DNA of 64,000 bases from Anaerobiospirillum thomasii (GCF_900445255.1 NZ_UAPU01000005.1:569001-633000), one strand, 5' to 3'; shown: positions 8,486 to 17,634, numbered from the stretch's first letter. The notes: generated from the letters alone by a model not told the origin. Translations and numbers: made by a program.

Positions 8486-9418
8486 ATGAATATACACAGC
8501 TCAATAACAGATGCAATTGGTAAAACCCCATTAGTAGATATTACTGCCTTTGCTAAAGCTCATGGCTCAAAGGCCCGCATTGTAGCCAAGGTTGAGGCTT
8601 TAAACCCTAGCGGCTCCATTAAGGACAGAGCTGCCATCTATATGTTAAAAACTGCTCTTGAGCACAATCTTATCAATGACAAAACCTTAATCATAGAGCC
8701 AACATCTGGCAATACAGGTATTGGTCTTGCCATGGCCTGCGCCTCACTGGGCCTTAAGCTCATACTGACTCTGCCAGAGACCATGTCTGTTGAAAGACGT
8801 GCTATTTTAAAGGCCTATGGTGCAAGTCTGGTTCTGACCGACGGCGCCCTTGGTATGAAAGGAGCCATTGCCAAGGCCAATGAGCTCAAAGAGCAGGATC
8901 AGAACAGCTTTATTCCAAGTCAGTTTGATAATCTTGCCAACGTGCAGGCTCATATTGAGACCACAGGTCCTGAGATTTATGAGGATACTGACGGTCAGGT
9001 AGATATAGTTGTATCAGGCGTTGGTACAGGCGGTACCATATCAGGTATTGGCCGCTATTTAAAAGAGCGCAAGGAAAGCGTTAAAATGGTGGCTGTTGAA
9101 CCAGATGCCAGCCCTGTTCTCTCAGGCGGTGCCCCAGGTCCACACAAAATTCAGGGTATAGGTGCAGGTTTTGTTCCATCTATTCTTGATACTTCTATTT
9201 ACGATGAGATAATACGCATTCAAAATGACGATGCTATGACAATGGGTGCGTCTCTTGCAAAAGGCGCCGGCATCTTTGCCGGTATCTCATCAGGAGCTGC
9301 TTTAAAAGCCGCCATTGAAGTTGGGTCACGTGATGAAAATCAGGACAAACTGATAGTTGTAATACTGCCAGATTCAGGTGACAGATATCTCTCCACACCA
9401 ATGTACTCACAGGAGTAA
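8486..9418 (+). CDS. cysK: Cysteine synthase (O-acetylserine sulfhydrylase)
   Basis: PLP-dependent beta-replacement enzyme making L-cysteine from O-acetyl-L-serine and sulfide. The PLP lysine is K46 in NPSGSIKDRAA. The asparagine/substrate loop is PTSGNTGIGLAMA, the glycine-rich phosphate loop is GVGTGGTISGIGRYLKE, and the C-terminal IVVILPDSGDRYLST is characteristic of CysK/CysM. Length 310 aa, as expected. AGAAGGAGAT precedes the ATG. It is directly followed by a dicarboxylate/amino-acid symporter gene whose ribosome binding site overlaps its stop codon, so the pair is co-transcribed. CysK-like enzymes can also work as desulfhydrases, which I cannot distinguish here. The upstream palindrome cluster suggests dedicated control. 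Confidence 0.88.
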   Translation: MNIHSSITDAIGKTPLVDITAFAKAHGSKARIVAKVEALNPSGSIKDRAAIYMLKTALEHNLINDKTLIIEPTSGNTGIGLAMACASLGLKLILTLPETMSVERRAILKAYGASLVLTDGALGMKGAIAKANELKEQDQNSFIPSQFDNLANVQAHIETTGPEIYEDTDGQVDIVVSGVGTGGTISGIGRYLKERKESVKMVAVEPDASPVLSGGAPGPHKIQGIGAGFVPSILDTSIYDEIIRIQNDDAMTMGASLAKGAGIFAGISSGAALKAAIEVGSRDENQDKLIVVILPDSGDRYLSTPMYSQE

Positions 9419-9422
9419 AAAC

Positions 9423-10727
9423 ATGGTTAACAACAACAGCGTAGATAAACTATCACGCAATATTTTAAACAATATACCTAAAAAACAGCGTATCAAAACA
9501 GCAGTATTTTATGTATCAGCCCTAATTGCAGGCGGTATCATGGGCTATATAGGCACAGAGTCCATCATGGCCGTAATGAACTTTATAGCCTCAGTCTTTA
9601 CCAGACTCTTTAGCTTTATTGCCGTGCCTATTATCGCCCTGGCTCTTATCACTACCCTTGCCAAACTTGGCAAGGACAGCAAGAGCGGTACTATCTTCAG
9701 ATATACCATTTTCTATACATTGCTTACCACCATAGTTGCAGCTGCAGTGGCAGCTGCCCTCTTTGTGGTGCTGAGCCCTGAAAATGTACCTGCTGAGATC
9801 TCAGGAGCAGCCGATGCGCCAAAGGCCATACCTACAACCTATCTTGATCATATTTTAAATGTTATTCCAAATAACATTCTCCAGCCTTTTGTAGCAGGCA
9901 ATGTACTCTCAGTACTGCTCATTGCAGCCGCCATAGGCATGGCCCTTGCCATTATGCCAAAGACTGAGCAAAAAGAGACTGTGGTCAAGCTCTTTACAGG
10001 TCTGCAGGATATTCTCTTTATGATTATCCACTGGATCTTAGCTATTCTGCCAATTGGTATCATGGGCTTTACAGCTCAGCTGGTGCACGAGCTTGAAGGT
10101 GGCATCCTACTTGATGGTCTTACCACCTATTTTACTGTAGTGGTAGGCGCCAATCTGCTGCAGATGTTTGTAGTACTGCCTCTTATCATGCTGGCCCGCG
10201 GTTTAAATCCTATAGTAGTGGCCAGAGGCATGCTACCTGCCATTACCGTAGCGCTCTTTTCTAAATCATCAGCAGGCACACTGCCTGTAACTATTGCCTC
10301 TGCCGAGGACAATCTTGGTGTGAACAAGAAGGTATCACGTTTTGTACTGCCAATCTGCACCACCATCAATATGAACGGCTGCGCAGCCTTTATTCTGGTA
10401 ACCTCACTGTATCTGATGCAAAATGCAGGTTTTGAAATAACAGCCTTTACCATAATCTCATGGCTCTTTATCTCCACCATTGCCGCAGTTGGCAACGCAG
10501 GAGTGCCAATGGGCTGCTACTTCCTGACCATATCCTTAATGTCATCTATGAATGTACCAGTGGCTTTAATGGGTGTGATTCTGCCAGTATATGCCGTCAT
10601 TGACATGATTGAAACTGCAGTCAATGTCTGGTCAGATGCCACTGTAGCCAATATTGTCAACAAGCGCCTTGAAGGCCGTCTTGATGATACAGATGATATC
10701 AACAATGCAACTCCTATGCATGCATAA
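9423..10727 (+). CDS. Dicarboxylate/amino acid:cation symporter (DAACS family)
   Basis: Secondary transporter of the glutamate/aspartate/serine/cystine symporter family, 434 aa from the chosen ATG. Visible features are eight or more hydrophobic segments, the re-entrant loop serine-rich motif (ALFSKSSAGTLPVTI), the conserved TTINMNGCAAF segment of TM7 (usually NMDG or NMxG), and the second loop VGNAGVPMGC. An upstream in-frame ATG (9378) lies inside cysK, but the AGGAG overlapping the cysK stop points to the ATG at 9423. Operon with cysteine synthase suggests cystine, serine or a related sulfur amino acid as substrate, by analogy with TcyP in the same family; inference only. Confidence 0.85.
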   Translation: MVNNNSVDKLSRNILNNIPKKQRIKTAVFYVSALIAGGIMGYIGTESIMAVMNFIASVFTRLFSFIAVPIIALALITTLAKLGKDSKSGTIFRYTIFYTLLTTIVAAAVAAALFVVLSPENVPAEISGAADAPKAIPTTYLDHILNVIPNNILQPFVAGNVLSVLLIAAAIGMALAIMPKTEQKETVVKLFTGLQDILFMIIHWILAILPIGIMGFTAQLVHELEGGILLDGLTTYFTVVVGANLLQMFVVLPLIMLARGLNPIVVARGMLPAITVALFSKSSAGTLPVTIASAEDNLGVNKKVSRFVLPICTTINMNGCAAFILVTSLYLMQNAGFEITAFTIISWLFISTIAAVGNAGVPMGCYFLTISLMSSMNVPVALMGVILPVYAVIDMIETAVNVWSDATVANIVNKRLEGRLDDTDDINNATPMHA

Positions 10728-10748
10728 ATAAATAAACTTATACCACAC

Positions 10749-10777
10749 AAAGGCGGAGCAAGGCTCCGCCTTTTTTG
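10749..10777 (+). terminator. Terminator of the cysK-symporter operon
   Basis: Stem GGCGGAGC / GCTCCGCC (10752-10759 with 10763-10770), loop AAG, followed by TTTTTT. It begins about 20 bp after the symporter stop. Confidence 0.95.
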
Positions 10778-10869
10778 TATAAGACTCAGCCTTTTTCCAA
10801 AATCTTGTCAAAGCACTTTATTAAATATCAGTATTGGCTATAATGAGCCCATCTTAACAAGGAGATGGT

Positions 10870-12030
10870 GTGATAAAGTTCAGACAGCTAAGCCATATAC
10901 GCGGACAGGTTCTGTCCACCTATCTTGGCAATTTCATTGGCGGATTCTGTATTGCCATATGGGCCCCTTTAATCCCGTTTATTCAAAAGGCTTTTTCTCT
11001 TAGCAATATAGAGATGGGACATATGGTGCTGCTCTTTGGTATAGGATCGGTGTGCGGCATGTTTGCCTCAGGCATAATGACACAGAAGCTTGGCACCAAG
11101 ATTACCTATATATCCTCCTGTCTTATTATATGCTCATCTATTATAGCTCTAACCTATATACCGCCCATTTTGCATCTGGTATATGCCCTTGTCATTGTCT
11201 TTGGCTTTGCTGTGGGCTGTTTTGAGGTGGCCATCAATATCTATGGCGCCTATCTTGAAAAACGCTATCGCTTGTTTTTAATGTCACCTATACATGCAGC
11301 CTACTCTTTAGGTGAATTCTGCGGCGCCACCTTTACGCTTATCATGCTGTCTTTAAACTTCCACATGAATGTTATAAGCACCATATCAGTAAGCTTTTTA
11401 TATATCTCAACCTTTTTTATTGTGGGCCATATCTTTAATATTCAGACTGAAAATAAAAAGAGTGCCCGTGCCTTTGCCCTGCCACGGGGAGCTGTGATCT
11501 TCTTTGCCATAATTGTTGCCTTTACCTATATTGCAGGCGGTGCCATGATTGACTGGTCATCACTGTATGTAACGCAGGAGGCAGGAGTTGATCTTAAATA
11601 TGCAGCCTCTGGCTATTTGATTGTCACCTTCTGTATGTTGATCTGCCGTTTGTACGGATCGCGCATTGTTAAAAGTTTTGGTCCATTTAAAACTGCCTAT
11701 TATGGTGCCATACTGCTAAGTTCAGGTCTTATGCTCATTGTCTCCTTTGACAGTCTTGTTCTAATGTATGCAGGCTTTGTGTTTGTAGGTATAGGCATGT
11801 CCAATATCTCACCTTTGTGTATGTCGGCTACAACCAAACAAAATGATATGCCTCTGATTGCTGCTGTATCTACTGTGGCCATTGCAGGCTATACAGGCCT
11901 ATTGTTTGCTCCTGCTGTATTAGGTTATATCGCACATATATACTCACTCTCTGCTATTTTTGCACTTTTAGCTCTAAGTGCTTTAATATCGGCTTTTTTA
12001 ATCTACAAAACCAGGGGTTATTTTTATTAA
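10870..12030 (+). CDS. MFS transporter, YbjJ-like, second paralogue
   Basis: Major facilitator protein of 386 aa with about 12 hydrophobic segments. The N-terminus GGFCIAIWAPLIPFIQKAF and FGIGSVCGMFASGIMTQKLG mirror the carrier at 6425-7564, and both share the central ALPRGxVxxxA segment and a MxDWSxL element in the seventh helix region. So they are paralogues rather than a random pair. It starts with GTG, preceded by AAGGAGATG. The stop is one base from the ATG of the DUF2786 gene, which implies co-translation. Substrate unknown. Confidence 0.8.
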   Translation: MIKFRQLSHIRGQVLSTYLGNFIGGFCIAIWAPLIPFIQKAFSLSNIEMGHMVLLFGIGSVCGMFASGIMTQKLGTKITYISSCLIICSSIIALTYIPPILHLVYALVIVFGFAVGCFEVAINIYGAYLEKRYRLFLMSPIHAAYSLGEFCGATFTLIMLSLNFHMNVISTISVSFLYISTFFIVGHIFNIQTENKKSARAFALPRGAVIFFAIIVAFTYIAGGAMIDWSSLYVTQEAGVDLKYAASGYLIVTFCMLICRLYGSRIVKSFGPFKTAYYGAILLSSGLMLIVSFDSLVLMYAGFVFVGIGMSNISPLCMSATTKQNDMPLIAAVSTVAIAGYTGLLFAPAVLGYIAHIYSLSAIFALLALSALISAFLIYKTRGYFY

Positions 12031-12031
12031 T

Positions 12032-12862
12032 ATGGCTAACAAAGATATACTTGATAAAATTCAAAAACTGCTGGCTCTGTCCAAATCCACAAATCCTTCA
12101 GAGGCCTCTATTGCACTTAACCGTGCTCAGAAACTGATGGCAGAGCACAATATCTCCTCTCAGGATATATCCTTAAACTCAATTGACTCACAAAAGTATG
12201 AGTTAAAGAGTTATTTTAGAAGTAAAATCCTTATAGGCACTCTTGCTTCCATTATTTGTAAAGCCTTTGGCGTTGACTACTTTTTTAATTATGTAAACTC
12301 AAAACCACGCGGTGTAACCTTTGTAGGCAATAAAGACAGAATGGAGATTGCCATCTATACCGTAACCATTTTGCAAAGACAGCTTGAGATTGAAAGAGCA
12401 ACATATAAAAAAGAGCATGAGCCTGAGCTCAAAAAAAGAATAGATAAAGCCATAGCAGAGCACAACGCTACTGTCAAAGCCCTCTTAAACCACCCTATAT
12501 TCAACTCAGCGCACGACATTATGTTTGATATTTTTTCTGATGAAGATGAAATTGAAAAACGTATTACCAAAAAAGTTAAATACGCTTTTAACAAAGAACT
12601 TAATCTTTTTCTTGAAGGCTGGCTGTGCTCTGTTAATAAAAAGGTTATAGAGTTTGCTCTAAGTGATAATGAGGCGGCTTTAATTTCAACATATATGAAG
12701 AAAAACTTTAATCTAACCTCTACCCATTCAAGAAAAAGAAATCTGAGTACTGCTGAGATTGAGGCTTTTAAAACAGGACAGATACGCGGCAAGGATGGTT
12801 TTAACCTCTATTCTGCTGTAAATGGCAGTGAAGGCTGCAGACTTACTTTTAAGGAAGAATAG
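12032..12862 (+). CDS. DUF2786 domain protein
   Basis: 276-aa protein with the DUF2786 signature at the N-terminus (ILDKIQKLLALSKSTNPSEASIALNRAQKLMAEHNIS). Function of the family is not established; members occur in phages, plasmids and chromosomes. The middle is rich in charged helices (residues ~110-190), and the C-terminus has a run of basic residues. No signal peptide or membrane segment. It starts one base after the stop of the MFS gene and is followed by a perfect terminator hairpin, so it shares the transporter transcript. I do not assign a function. Confidence 0.75.
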   Translation: MANKDILDKIQKLLALSKSTNPSEASIALNRAQKLMAEHNISSQDISLNSIDSQKYELKSYFRSKILIGTLASIICKAFGVDYFFNYVNSKPRGVTFVGNKDRMEIAIYTVTILQRQLEIERATYKKEHEPELKKRIDKAIAEHNATVKALLNHPIFNSAHDIMFDIFSDEDEIEKRITKKVKYAFNKELNLFLEGWLCSVNKKVIEFALSDNEAALISTYMKKNFNLTSTHSRKRNLSTAEIEAFKTGQIRGKDGFNLYSAVNGSEGCRLTFKEE

Positions 12863-12872
12863 AGATCCAATA

Positions 12873-12908
12873 AAATAGGTCTTTAATATTGCTATTAAAG
12901 ACCTATTT
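12873..12908. terminator. Bidirectional terminator between DUF2786 and lacI-type genes
   Basis: Perfect 16-bp arms (12873-12888 with 12893-12908), loop TTGC, with T-rich ends on both strands. Just beyond it GGATCCTAA occurs twice (12911-12919 and 12940-12948). Confidence 0.85.
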
Positions 12909-12954
12909 GCGGATCCTAAAGGTCACGCCCCTTGTACAAGGATCCTAAGTTGTA

Positions 12955-14016
12955 TCAACGTTGCGTGTTCTTTTCATCTACAGATGCTCTTAAAAGTCTT
13001 TGCATAGTATTGTACTCCTGCTTAGTAAGACTCATGCCCTGTGTTATAGAGCACTCAAGCATGATACGGACTTTTGAGCTGATCTTGTTATTCAGTCTGT
13101 CAAGTATAAGCTGCATGGCTGTGCGCCCCATTTCATGTCGCGGGGTATCTACAGAGCACAGTTTTGGAATTGTTGCCTGTCCAATATTAAGACCATTATA
13201 TCCTACAACTGCAATATCGTCAGGAATTGATAGTTTTAAATCCATAGCTGCAATGAGGGCGCCTACAGCCACGTCATCATTGGTGCAGATAATAGCATCA
13301 AGATCATTAATTTCAGCTACAGCCTTGCGCATCAGATCGCCGCCCATAGTAAAGTTGGAGCGCGATTTATTGTAAAAGGTATAAGGCTCAAGACCATACT
13401 CGCTCAAAGCTCTTTCATAGCCCTGTGCACGCAGCATGGTACGCCTGTCAAGTCTTACGCCAAAATAGGCAATATGCTTTCTGCCAGACTCAATCATGGC
13501 TTTGGTGATATTATAGGCAATGGTCTCATGATCAAGACCTACACACATATCTACAGGTCTTTCTCTGTACTCCATAAGCTCAACTACAGGAATAGCTGCA
13601 TTTGAGAGCATCTTGAGCGACTGTCTGGTATGAGCGCTCTCTGTAAGAATAAGACCGTCAACCTTATAGGAGAGCAAAGATGCTATCTGACTTTCCTCAT
13701 CGGTATTTGAATAGCCAGTATGGGCAATTAGCACATTGTAATTATTGGCAATGGCAATCTCCTGCACTCCATCAATTACATCAGGAAATACAAGATTGGA
13801 AAAGGATGGAATTAAAAGGCCTACAGCATAGGAGCGCGACTTAGACATCATTGAAGGCACGCGGTTTGGGATATAGCCTAATTTCTCTATGGCTTTTTGT
13901 ATTTTATCGGATGTTTCCTTGGCGACACTATCTCTGTTATTTAAATAACGCGATACTGTCATCTTGGTGACACCGACTAAATCTGCAATATCCTGTAATG
14001 TGGCTCTGCTGCTCAT
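12955..14016 (-). CDS. LacI-family repressor, GntR(gluconate)-like
   Basis: 353-aa transcription factor. The N-terminal helix-turn-helix is TLQDIADLVGVTKMTVSRYL, followed by the hinge helix region (GYIPNRVPSMMSKSRSYAVG) and a periplasmic-binding-protein-like effector domain (LLIPSFSNLVFPDVIDGVQEIA ... ICTNDDVAVGALIAAMDL ... VDTPRHEMGRTAMQLIL). The wording of the sequence, especially the MELMEYRERPVDMCVGLDH region, is reminiscent of the gluconate repressor GntR. No gluconate genes are adjacent, so targets must be elsewhere or the specificity differs. Single gene with its own upstream region. Confidence 0.83.
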   Translation of the reverse strand: MSSRATLQDIADLVGVTKMTVSRYLNNRDSVAKETSDKIQKAIEKLGYIPNRVPSMMSKSRSYAVGLLIPSFSNLVFPDVIDGVQEIAIANNYNVLIAHTGYSNTDEESQIASLLSYKVDGLILTESAHTRQSLKMLSNAAIPVVELMEYRERPVDMCVGLDHETIAYNITKAMIESGRKHIAYFGVRLDRRTMLRAQGYERALSEYGLEPYTFYNKSRSNFTMGGDLMRKAVAEINDLDAIICTNDDVAVGALIAAMDLKLSIPDDIAVVGYNGLNIGQATIPKLCSVDTPRHEMGRTAMQLILDRLNNKISSKVRIMLECSITQGMSLTKQEYNTMQRLLRASVDEKNTQR

Positions 14017-14145
14017 ATACGGTCCTTTAACAAAAAGCGCACTTATTGTATCACAATAAATATCATTACACTAAATGTACCTAAGCTACGCGATCTGCAC
14101 TCTTAACAGACTTATATGTGCAGTTTTATATAAAAGCAGGATAAA

Positions 14146-14820
14146 TTATTCATTCCAGTATTTTAAATTAGGTCTGGCCTTGCCTAATAAGGACAAATCT
14201 ATTTTAAGTAGGTCAAAGGCCTTTTTGGTTTGACTTACCTGCCCTGGTGCAAAGAAAAAATGCAGTCCATCTTTGGTTACAGCAAAATTGGCTGGAGCCA
14301 CCTGTATCAGTGAGATTTCAACTGGCAGCAGCAGAGTATTGTTTTTACCAAAAACTTTCTGCACTTCACGGGCTATTATCATCTTGGCTCTGTCAGGCTT
14401 TTCAAAAAGCTCATCAAAGCTTATAGAGCGCATATTCTCATCTGGCAGTACATTGAACACGTCAATGGTTATACTCTCCATCTCCTCGACAGTGCGTCTT
14501 GATATGGCATAGAGCGTAATAATATTTTTTATGGCATTGTGTACCACCCTAAGCTCTACTTTCTGTGTACCCTTGGCTATATTTATATTATCAAGACTGT
14601 CAAAATCTATATTGTCATTAACCTCAAGCACCCTGTCACGCTCAAAATCCTGCACAAAGCGCGCGGCAATATGCTCGCAGGCAGCATTGTTAATTTTAAG
14701 GCGGCACTCATTTGGAAAGATAACCTCTGAGACTGTGTAATTGCGATTATAGATTTTAGAGTAGGCATGCACATTGGTAGCTGCAAGACACAGGCACAGA
14801 CATATAATTCTAATTATCAT
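14146..14820 (-). CDS. Secreted protein, possible DUF3298-like domain
   Basis: 224-aa protein with a clear signal peptide (MIIRIICLCLCLAATNVHA, cleavage probably after HA). The mature part has several alternating strands, and near the C-terminus LHFFFAPGQVSQTKKAFDLLKIDL resembles the DUF3298 domain found with PdaC/RsiV-type proteins. I see this only by pattern. Periplasmic location expected. The first codons overlap the end of the DNA glycosylase gene by 11 bp, so it is the last gene of a three-gene overlapping unit. No function can be assigned. Confidence 0.6.
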   Translation of the reverse strand: MIIRIICLCLCLAATNVHAYSKIYNRNYTVSEVIFPNECRLKINNAACEHIAARFVQDFERDRVLEVNDNIDFDSLDNINIAKGTQKVELRVVHNAIKNIITLYAISRRTVEEMESITIDVFNVLPDENMRSISFDELFEKPDRAKMIIAREVQKVFGKNNTLLLPVEISLIQVAPANFAVTKDGLHFFFAPGQVSQTKKAFDLLKIDLSLLGKARPNLKYWNE

Positions 14821-15313
14821 GTATAACTATAGCCTCTTTGTATATGGCTTTAAGGCTTTCAAGCGAAAATCTGGTATTGGCAGGTGAGGTTGAAGGCAGA
14901 TGCAAAACCTCTATATCACTGCGATTGAGCACAATATGCTTTTTAAACAGACTCTGCGCCTTACTCCCTGCGGTTATTATACGCACTATACTCTTATTGT
15001 GATCAGTTATAGCATTTATATCATTTATCTTATAGTCTCTGATAGCACTGTCAAGACTGCCCTGTCTTACACAGCTTGCTATAACATCACTAAAGGACAG
15101 ATGCAGATAATCTGCCGCCTTCATACGTGACTTTACACTATCATCAACCTCAAAGGGCACAAAGGATGAGAGAATCTGCCACATTCTGTTTTGTCTGTGC
15201 ATATAATAAAAACCGCTCTCAAGCGATCTGACAGAAGGCATAGAGCCTAAAAGCAGAATGCGGCTACCCTCTGCAATATAGGGCTTTAGAGCATATATTC
15301 TATCTGATGGCAT
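14810..15313 (-). CDS. DNA-deoxyinosine glycosylase (uracil-DNA glycosylase superfamily)
   Basis: 167-aa base-excision repair enzyme predicted to remove hypoxanthine (deaminated adenine) from DNA. Features match the hypoxanthine/deoxyinosine glycosylase group of the UDG fold. Motif 1 is ILLLGSMPSVRSLESGFYYMHRQNRMW, then LHLSFSDVIASCVRQGSLDSAI, and motif 2 near the end is HLPSTSPAN. Length fits the family. The gene overlaps the YbaK-like gene upstream by 14 bp and the secreted-protein gene downstream by 11 bp, implying translational coupling. Function by family knowledge; activity not testable from sequence. Confidence 0.85.
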   Translation of the reverse strand: MPSDRIYALKPYIAEGSRILLLGSMPSVRSLESGFYYMHRQNRMWQILSSFVPFEVDDSVKSRMKAADYLHLSFSDVIASCVRQGSLDSAIRDYKINDINAITDHNKSIVRIITAGSKAQSLFKKHIVLNRSDIEVLHLPSTSPANTRFSLESLKAIYKEAIVIHDN

Positions 15314-15785
15314 GACTTTTTATAATCTCATGACCGCTGTCTTTGACAATAGCTTCAAGATCACAGCGTCTGATATCAATTGACATGCTGTTGCTAAAGG
15401 GGTGGCAGTTTACAATCTCACTCTTATCAAGACAGGCCGCCTGTACATAGCAAAACTCACCCTGCCTGTCATTTAAAAGACACAGAGGACTTACCATGCC
15501 AGCTGGTATTCCTAAAAAAGCCAGATCAGAGCTGCTGCCAAAGGACAGACGCGAACAGTCAAGCTCTTTGGCCAGAGCCTTTAAATCAGCCCTTGCCTGC
15601 AAAGGCAGGGTATACATAAAAAGCTTTTTATCCTTGGTGGTTAAAATAAGATTTTTAACTACAGTACCACTCATCACCGGCATATTGGCAATATCGGCGG
15701 CACTGGCTACGGCCTTGTGATGATAAAGCTCGTAATTTATATGTCTATTGTCAAGATAGGAAAATATATTGGCTGTAGAGATCAT
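15300..15785 (-). CDS. YbaK/ProX-type aminoacyl-tRNA deacylase
   Basis: Editing-domain protein of 161 aa that probably hydrolyses mischarged aminoacyl-tRNA (Cys- or Ala-tRNAPro type). Family features: INYELYHHKAVASAADIANM at the N-terminus, GTVVKNLILTTKDKKLFMYTLP with the conserved KNL lysine, and LSFGSSSDLAFLGIPAGMVSPLCLLND including the GxxxGxxSP-like loop. An upstream in-frame TTG (15818) would add 11 residues, but AAAAAAAGG sits correctly for the ATG at 15785. First gene of the overlapping unit with the DNA glycosylase and the secreted protein. Confidence 0.82.
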   Translation of the reverse strand: MISTANIFSYLDNRHINYELYHHKAVASAADIANMPVMSGTVVKNLILTTKDKKLFMYTLPLQARADLKALAKELDCSRLSFGSSSDLAFLGIPAGMVSPLCLLNDRQGEFCYVQAACLDKSEIVNCHPFSNSMSIDIRRCDLEAIVKDSGHEIIKSHAIR

Positions 15786-15843
15786 AGAAAAATACCTTTT
15801 TTTCCTATGATAAAGCAAATATATGTAAAAACAAGATTTTAGG

Positions 15844-15873
15844 GCGTAAAAAAAGCCTCGTTAAGAGGCTTTT
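15844..15873 (-). terminator. Terminator of YidE-like gene
   Basis: Minus-strand stem AAAAGCCTC / GAGGCTTTT (15865-15873 with 15851-15859) with a 5-nt loop, continuing into a T-run at 15844-15850. It lies just after the antiporter stop. Confidence 0.9.
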
Positions 15874-15888
15874 ACACTAAATGTTCTT

Positions 15889-17634
15889 TTATGCTCCAAA
15901 ATCAGCAAAGAGAACTGCAATAATAATCATTATCTGTGGTGACAGAATACGCAGGAACATAGTTATCGGGTATACTGTAGCATAGCCAAGTGATGATGCC
16001 TCTGGATTTGAGTGCATGCTGTTGGCAAATGCCAGAGCTGGTGGATCTGTGCATGAACCTGCCAGCATTCCTGAAAGCACCAGGTAGTTTATCTTTGAGA
16101 ACTTGTAGGCCAAGAATCCTACAATCATTAAAGGAGTTATTGTAATAATAGCACCCCACATCATCCAGCTTAAACCTGGACCCTGCAGTGTCTCAAAGAA
16201 GCCTGAGGCACCGGCACAGATACCAACGATGGATAAGAACAGAGTAATACCAATCTCGCGCAGAGCTGATAAACCTGCCTGAGGAATATACCAGTGCATC
16301 TTCTGGAAGGTTAAAGCCTCACCAAAGCGTGAGAGCAGAATGGCCACAACCAGAGGACCGCCTGCAATACCCAGTTTCAGTGGGGCTGGCACGCCAGATA
16401 CAGGAATTGGTATATTGCCAAGAATCATACCTAAAATCAGACCTAAGAAAATTGGCAGCATGGCTACTTTGTGCAGCTCGGCAGTTGAGTTACCGACAAC
16501 ATTGCCTGCAGCCTTGATGTCATCTTCATGACCTACTACGTTTAAAGTATCACCAAACTGCAGCTGCATGTCTGGGGTTGGAATAAACTGAATACCTGAA
16601 CGTATAACACGTGACACTACAATCTCAAAACGGCTGTCAAGATGTAGTGAACCTAAGGTCTTGCCGTAAACCTGAGAGTTGGTGACCACGATACGCTGTA
16701 CGGAGATCTTGGTGCCGCGGGTTGTCAGAAGCTCAGATGATGGCTTGCCTATAACTTTAACAGTGGCGCTTACATCCTTTGGTACACCTACTAAATGCAG
16801 TACATCACCGTCCTGTAGAATCAGATCATGGTGAGGAACTAAAAGCTCCTTGTCGCGCAACACACGAGAACATACCACACGACCCTCTTTAAGGCCTGGC
16901 AGATCCTCCAGGCTCTTGCCAAAGAAATCTGAATTGTTGACCTTGACGTTGACAGTGGTAATAGATGGAATGCCAGATGACTTTGACTTGAAGTATTTGT
17001 CAGCTTCCTCTTCGATATTGACACGGAAGACAGCCTTTAACACGATAATAGTCATCAAAATGCCGCACACGCCAAATGGGTAGGCCATAGCATAGGCAGA
17101 AGGCACTACAAGCTCGCTAAAGCCTACAGCTATAGGATCAATGCCATCATCGGTAAGCGATACTGACATATCGTGAATCATCTGAGTTCCGGCACCTAAA
17201 GCTGGTGTATTGGTGATAGCGCCTGTGTAGATACCAATCATGGCATCAACAGGAATTATACCTATAAAGTGTAGTGTCAGAGCGATAGAACAGCCCATGA
17301 CAATAATTACTAAAACCCAGCTTACGAGTTTTAACCCCATACTCCTGAGACTTGAGAAAAAGCTTGGACCTACCTGTACGCCAATGGCATACACGAAGAG
17401 TATAAGACCAAACTCCTGTACATAGTGGAGTATTCCGCCCTCAAAAGTCAGAGCACCTTCAGCGGTACGAATGGTAAGACCATATAGCTCATGAGCATAG
17501 TGACCTACCAGAATACCGGAGAATAATACGCCGCCGATACCAAGTCCCACTCCCTTGACCTTAACCATGCCAAGCAGAATGCCAAGTGAAGCTGCAACAG
17601 CTATACACATGGTGAGAAATGCAACTGTAGACAT
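15889..17634 (-). CDS. AspT/YidE-type putative antiporter with two TrkA-C domains
   Basis: 581-aa membrane protein of the aspartate:alanine exchanger superfamily, the same architecture as E. coli YidE and YbjL. About five N-terminal membrane helices (GILLGMVKVKGVGLGIGGVLFSGILVGH), then a soluble middle with two RCK_C/TrkA-C domains (about residues 205-375: LVPHHDLILQDGDVLHLVG and FIPTPDMQLQFGDTLNVVGHEDD), then about five further helices containing SGMLAGSCTDPPALAFAN. It may exchange dicarboxylates or amino acids; in anaerobic succinate producers such carriers export succinate or aspartate, which is inference. Monocistronic, with a strong terminator. Confidence 0.83.
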   Translation of the reverse strand: MSTVAFLTMCIAVAASLGILLGMVKVKGVGLGIGGVLFSGILVGHYAHELYGLTIRTAEGALTFEGGILHYVQEFGLILFVYAIGVQVGPSFFSSLRSMGLKLVSWVLVIIVMGCSIALTLHFIGIIPVDAMIGIYTGAITNTPALGAGTQMIHDMSVSLTDDGIDPIAVGFSELVVPSAYAMAYPFGVCGILMTIIVLKAVFRVNIEEEADKYFKSKSSGIPSITTVNVKVNNSDFFGKSLEDLPGLKEGRVVCSRVLRDKELLVPHHDLILQDGDVLHLVGVPKDVSATVKVIGKPSSELLTTRGTKISVQRIVVTNSQVYGKTLGSLHLDSRFEIVVSRVIRSGIQFIPTPDMQLQFGDTLNVVGHEDDIKAAGNVVGNSTAELHKVAMLPIFLGLILGMILGNIPIPVSGVPAPLKLGIAGGPLVVAILLSRFGEALTFQKMHWYIPQAGLSALREIGITLFLSIVGICAGASGFFETLQGPGLSWMMWGAIITITPLMIVGFLAYKFSKINYLVLSGMLAGSCTDPPALAFANSMHSNPEASSLGYATVYPITMFLRILSPQIMIIIAVLFADFGA

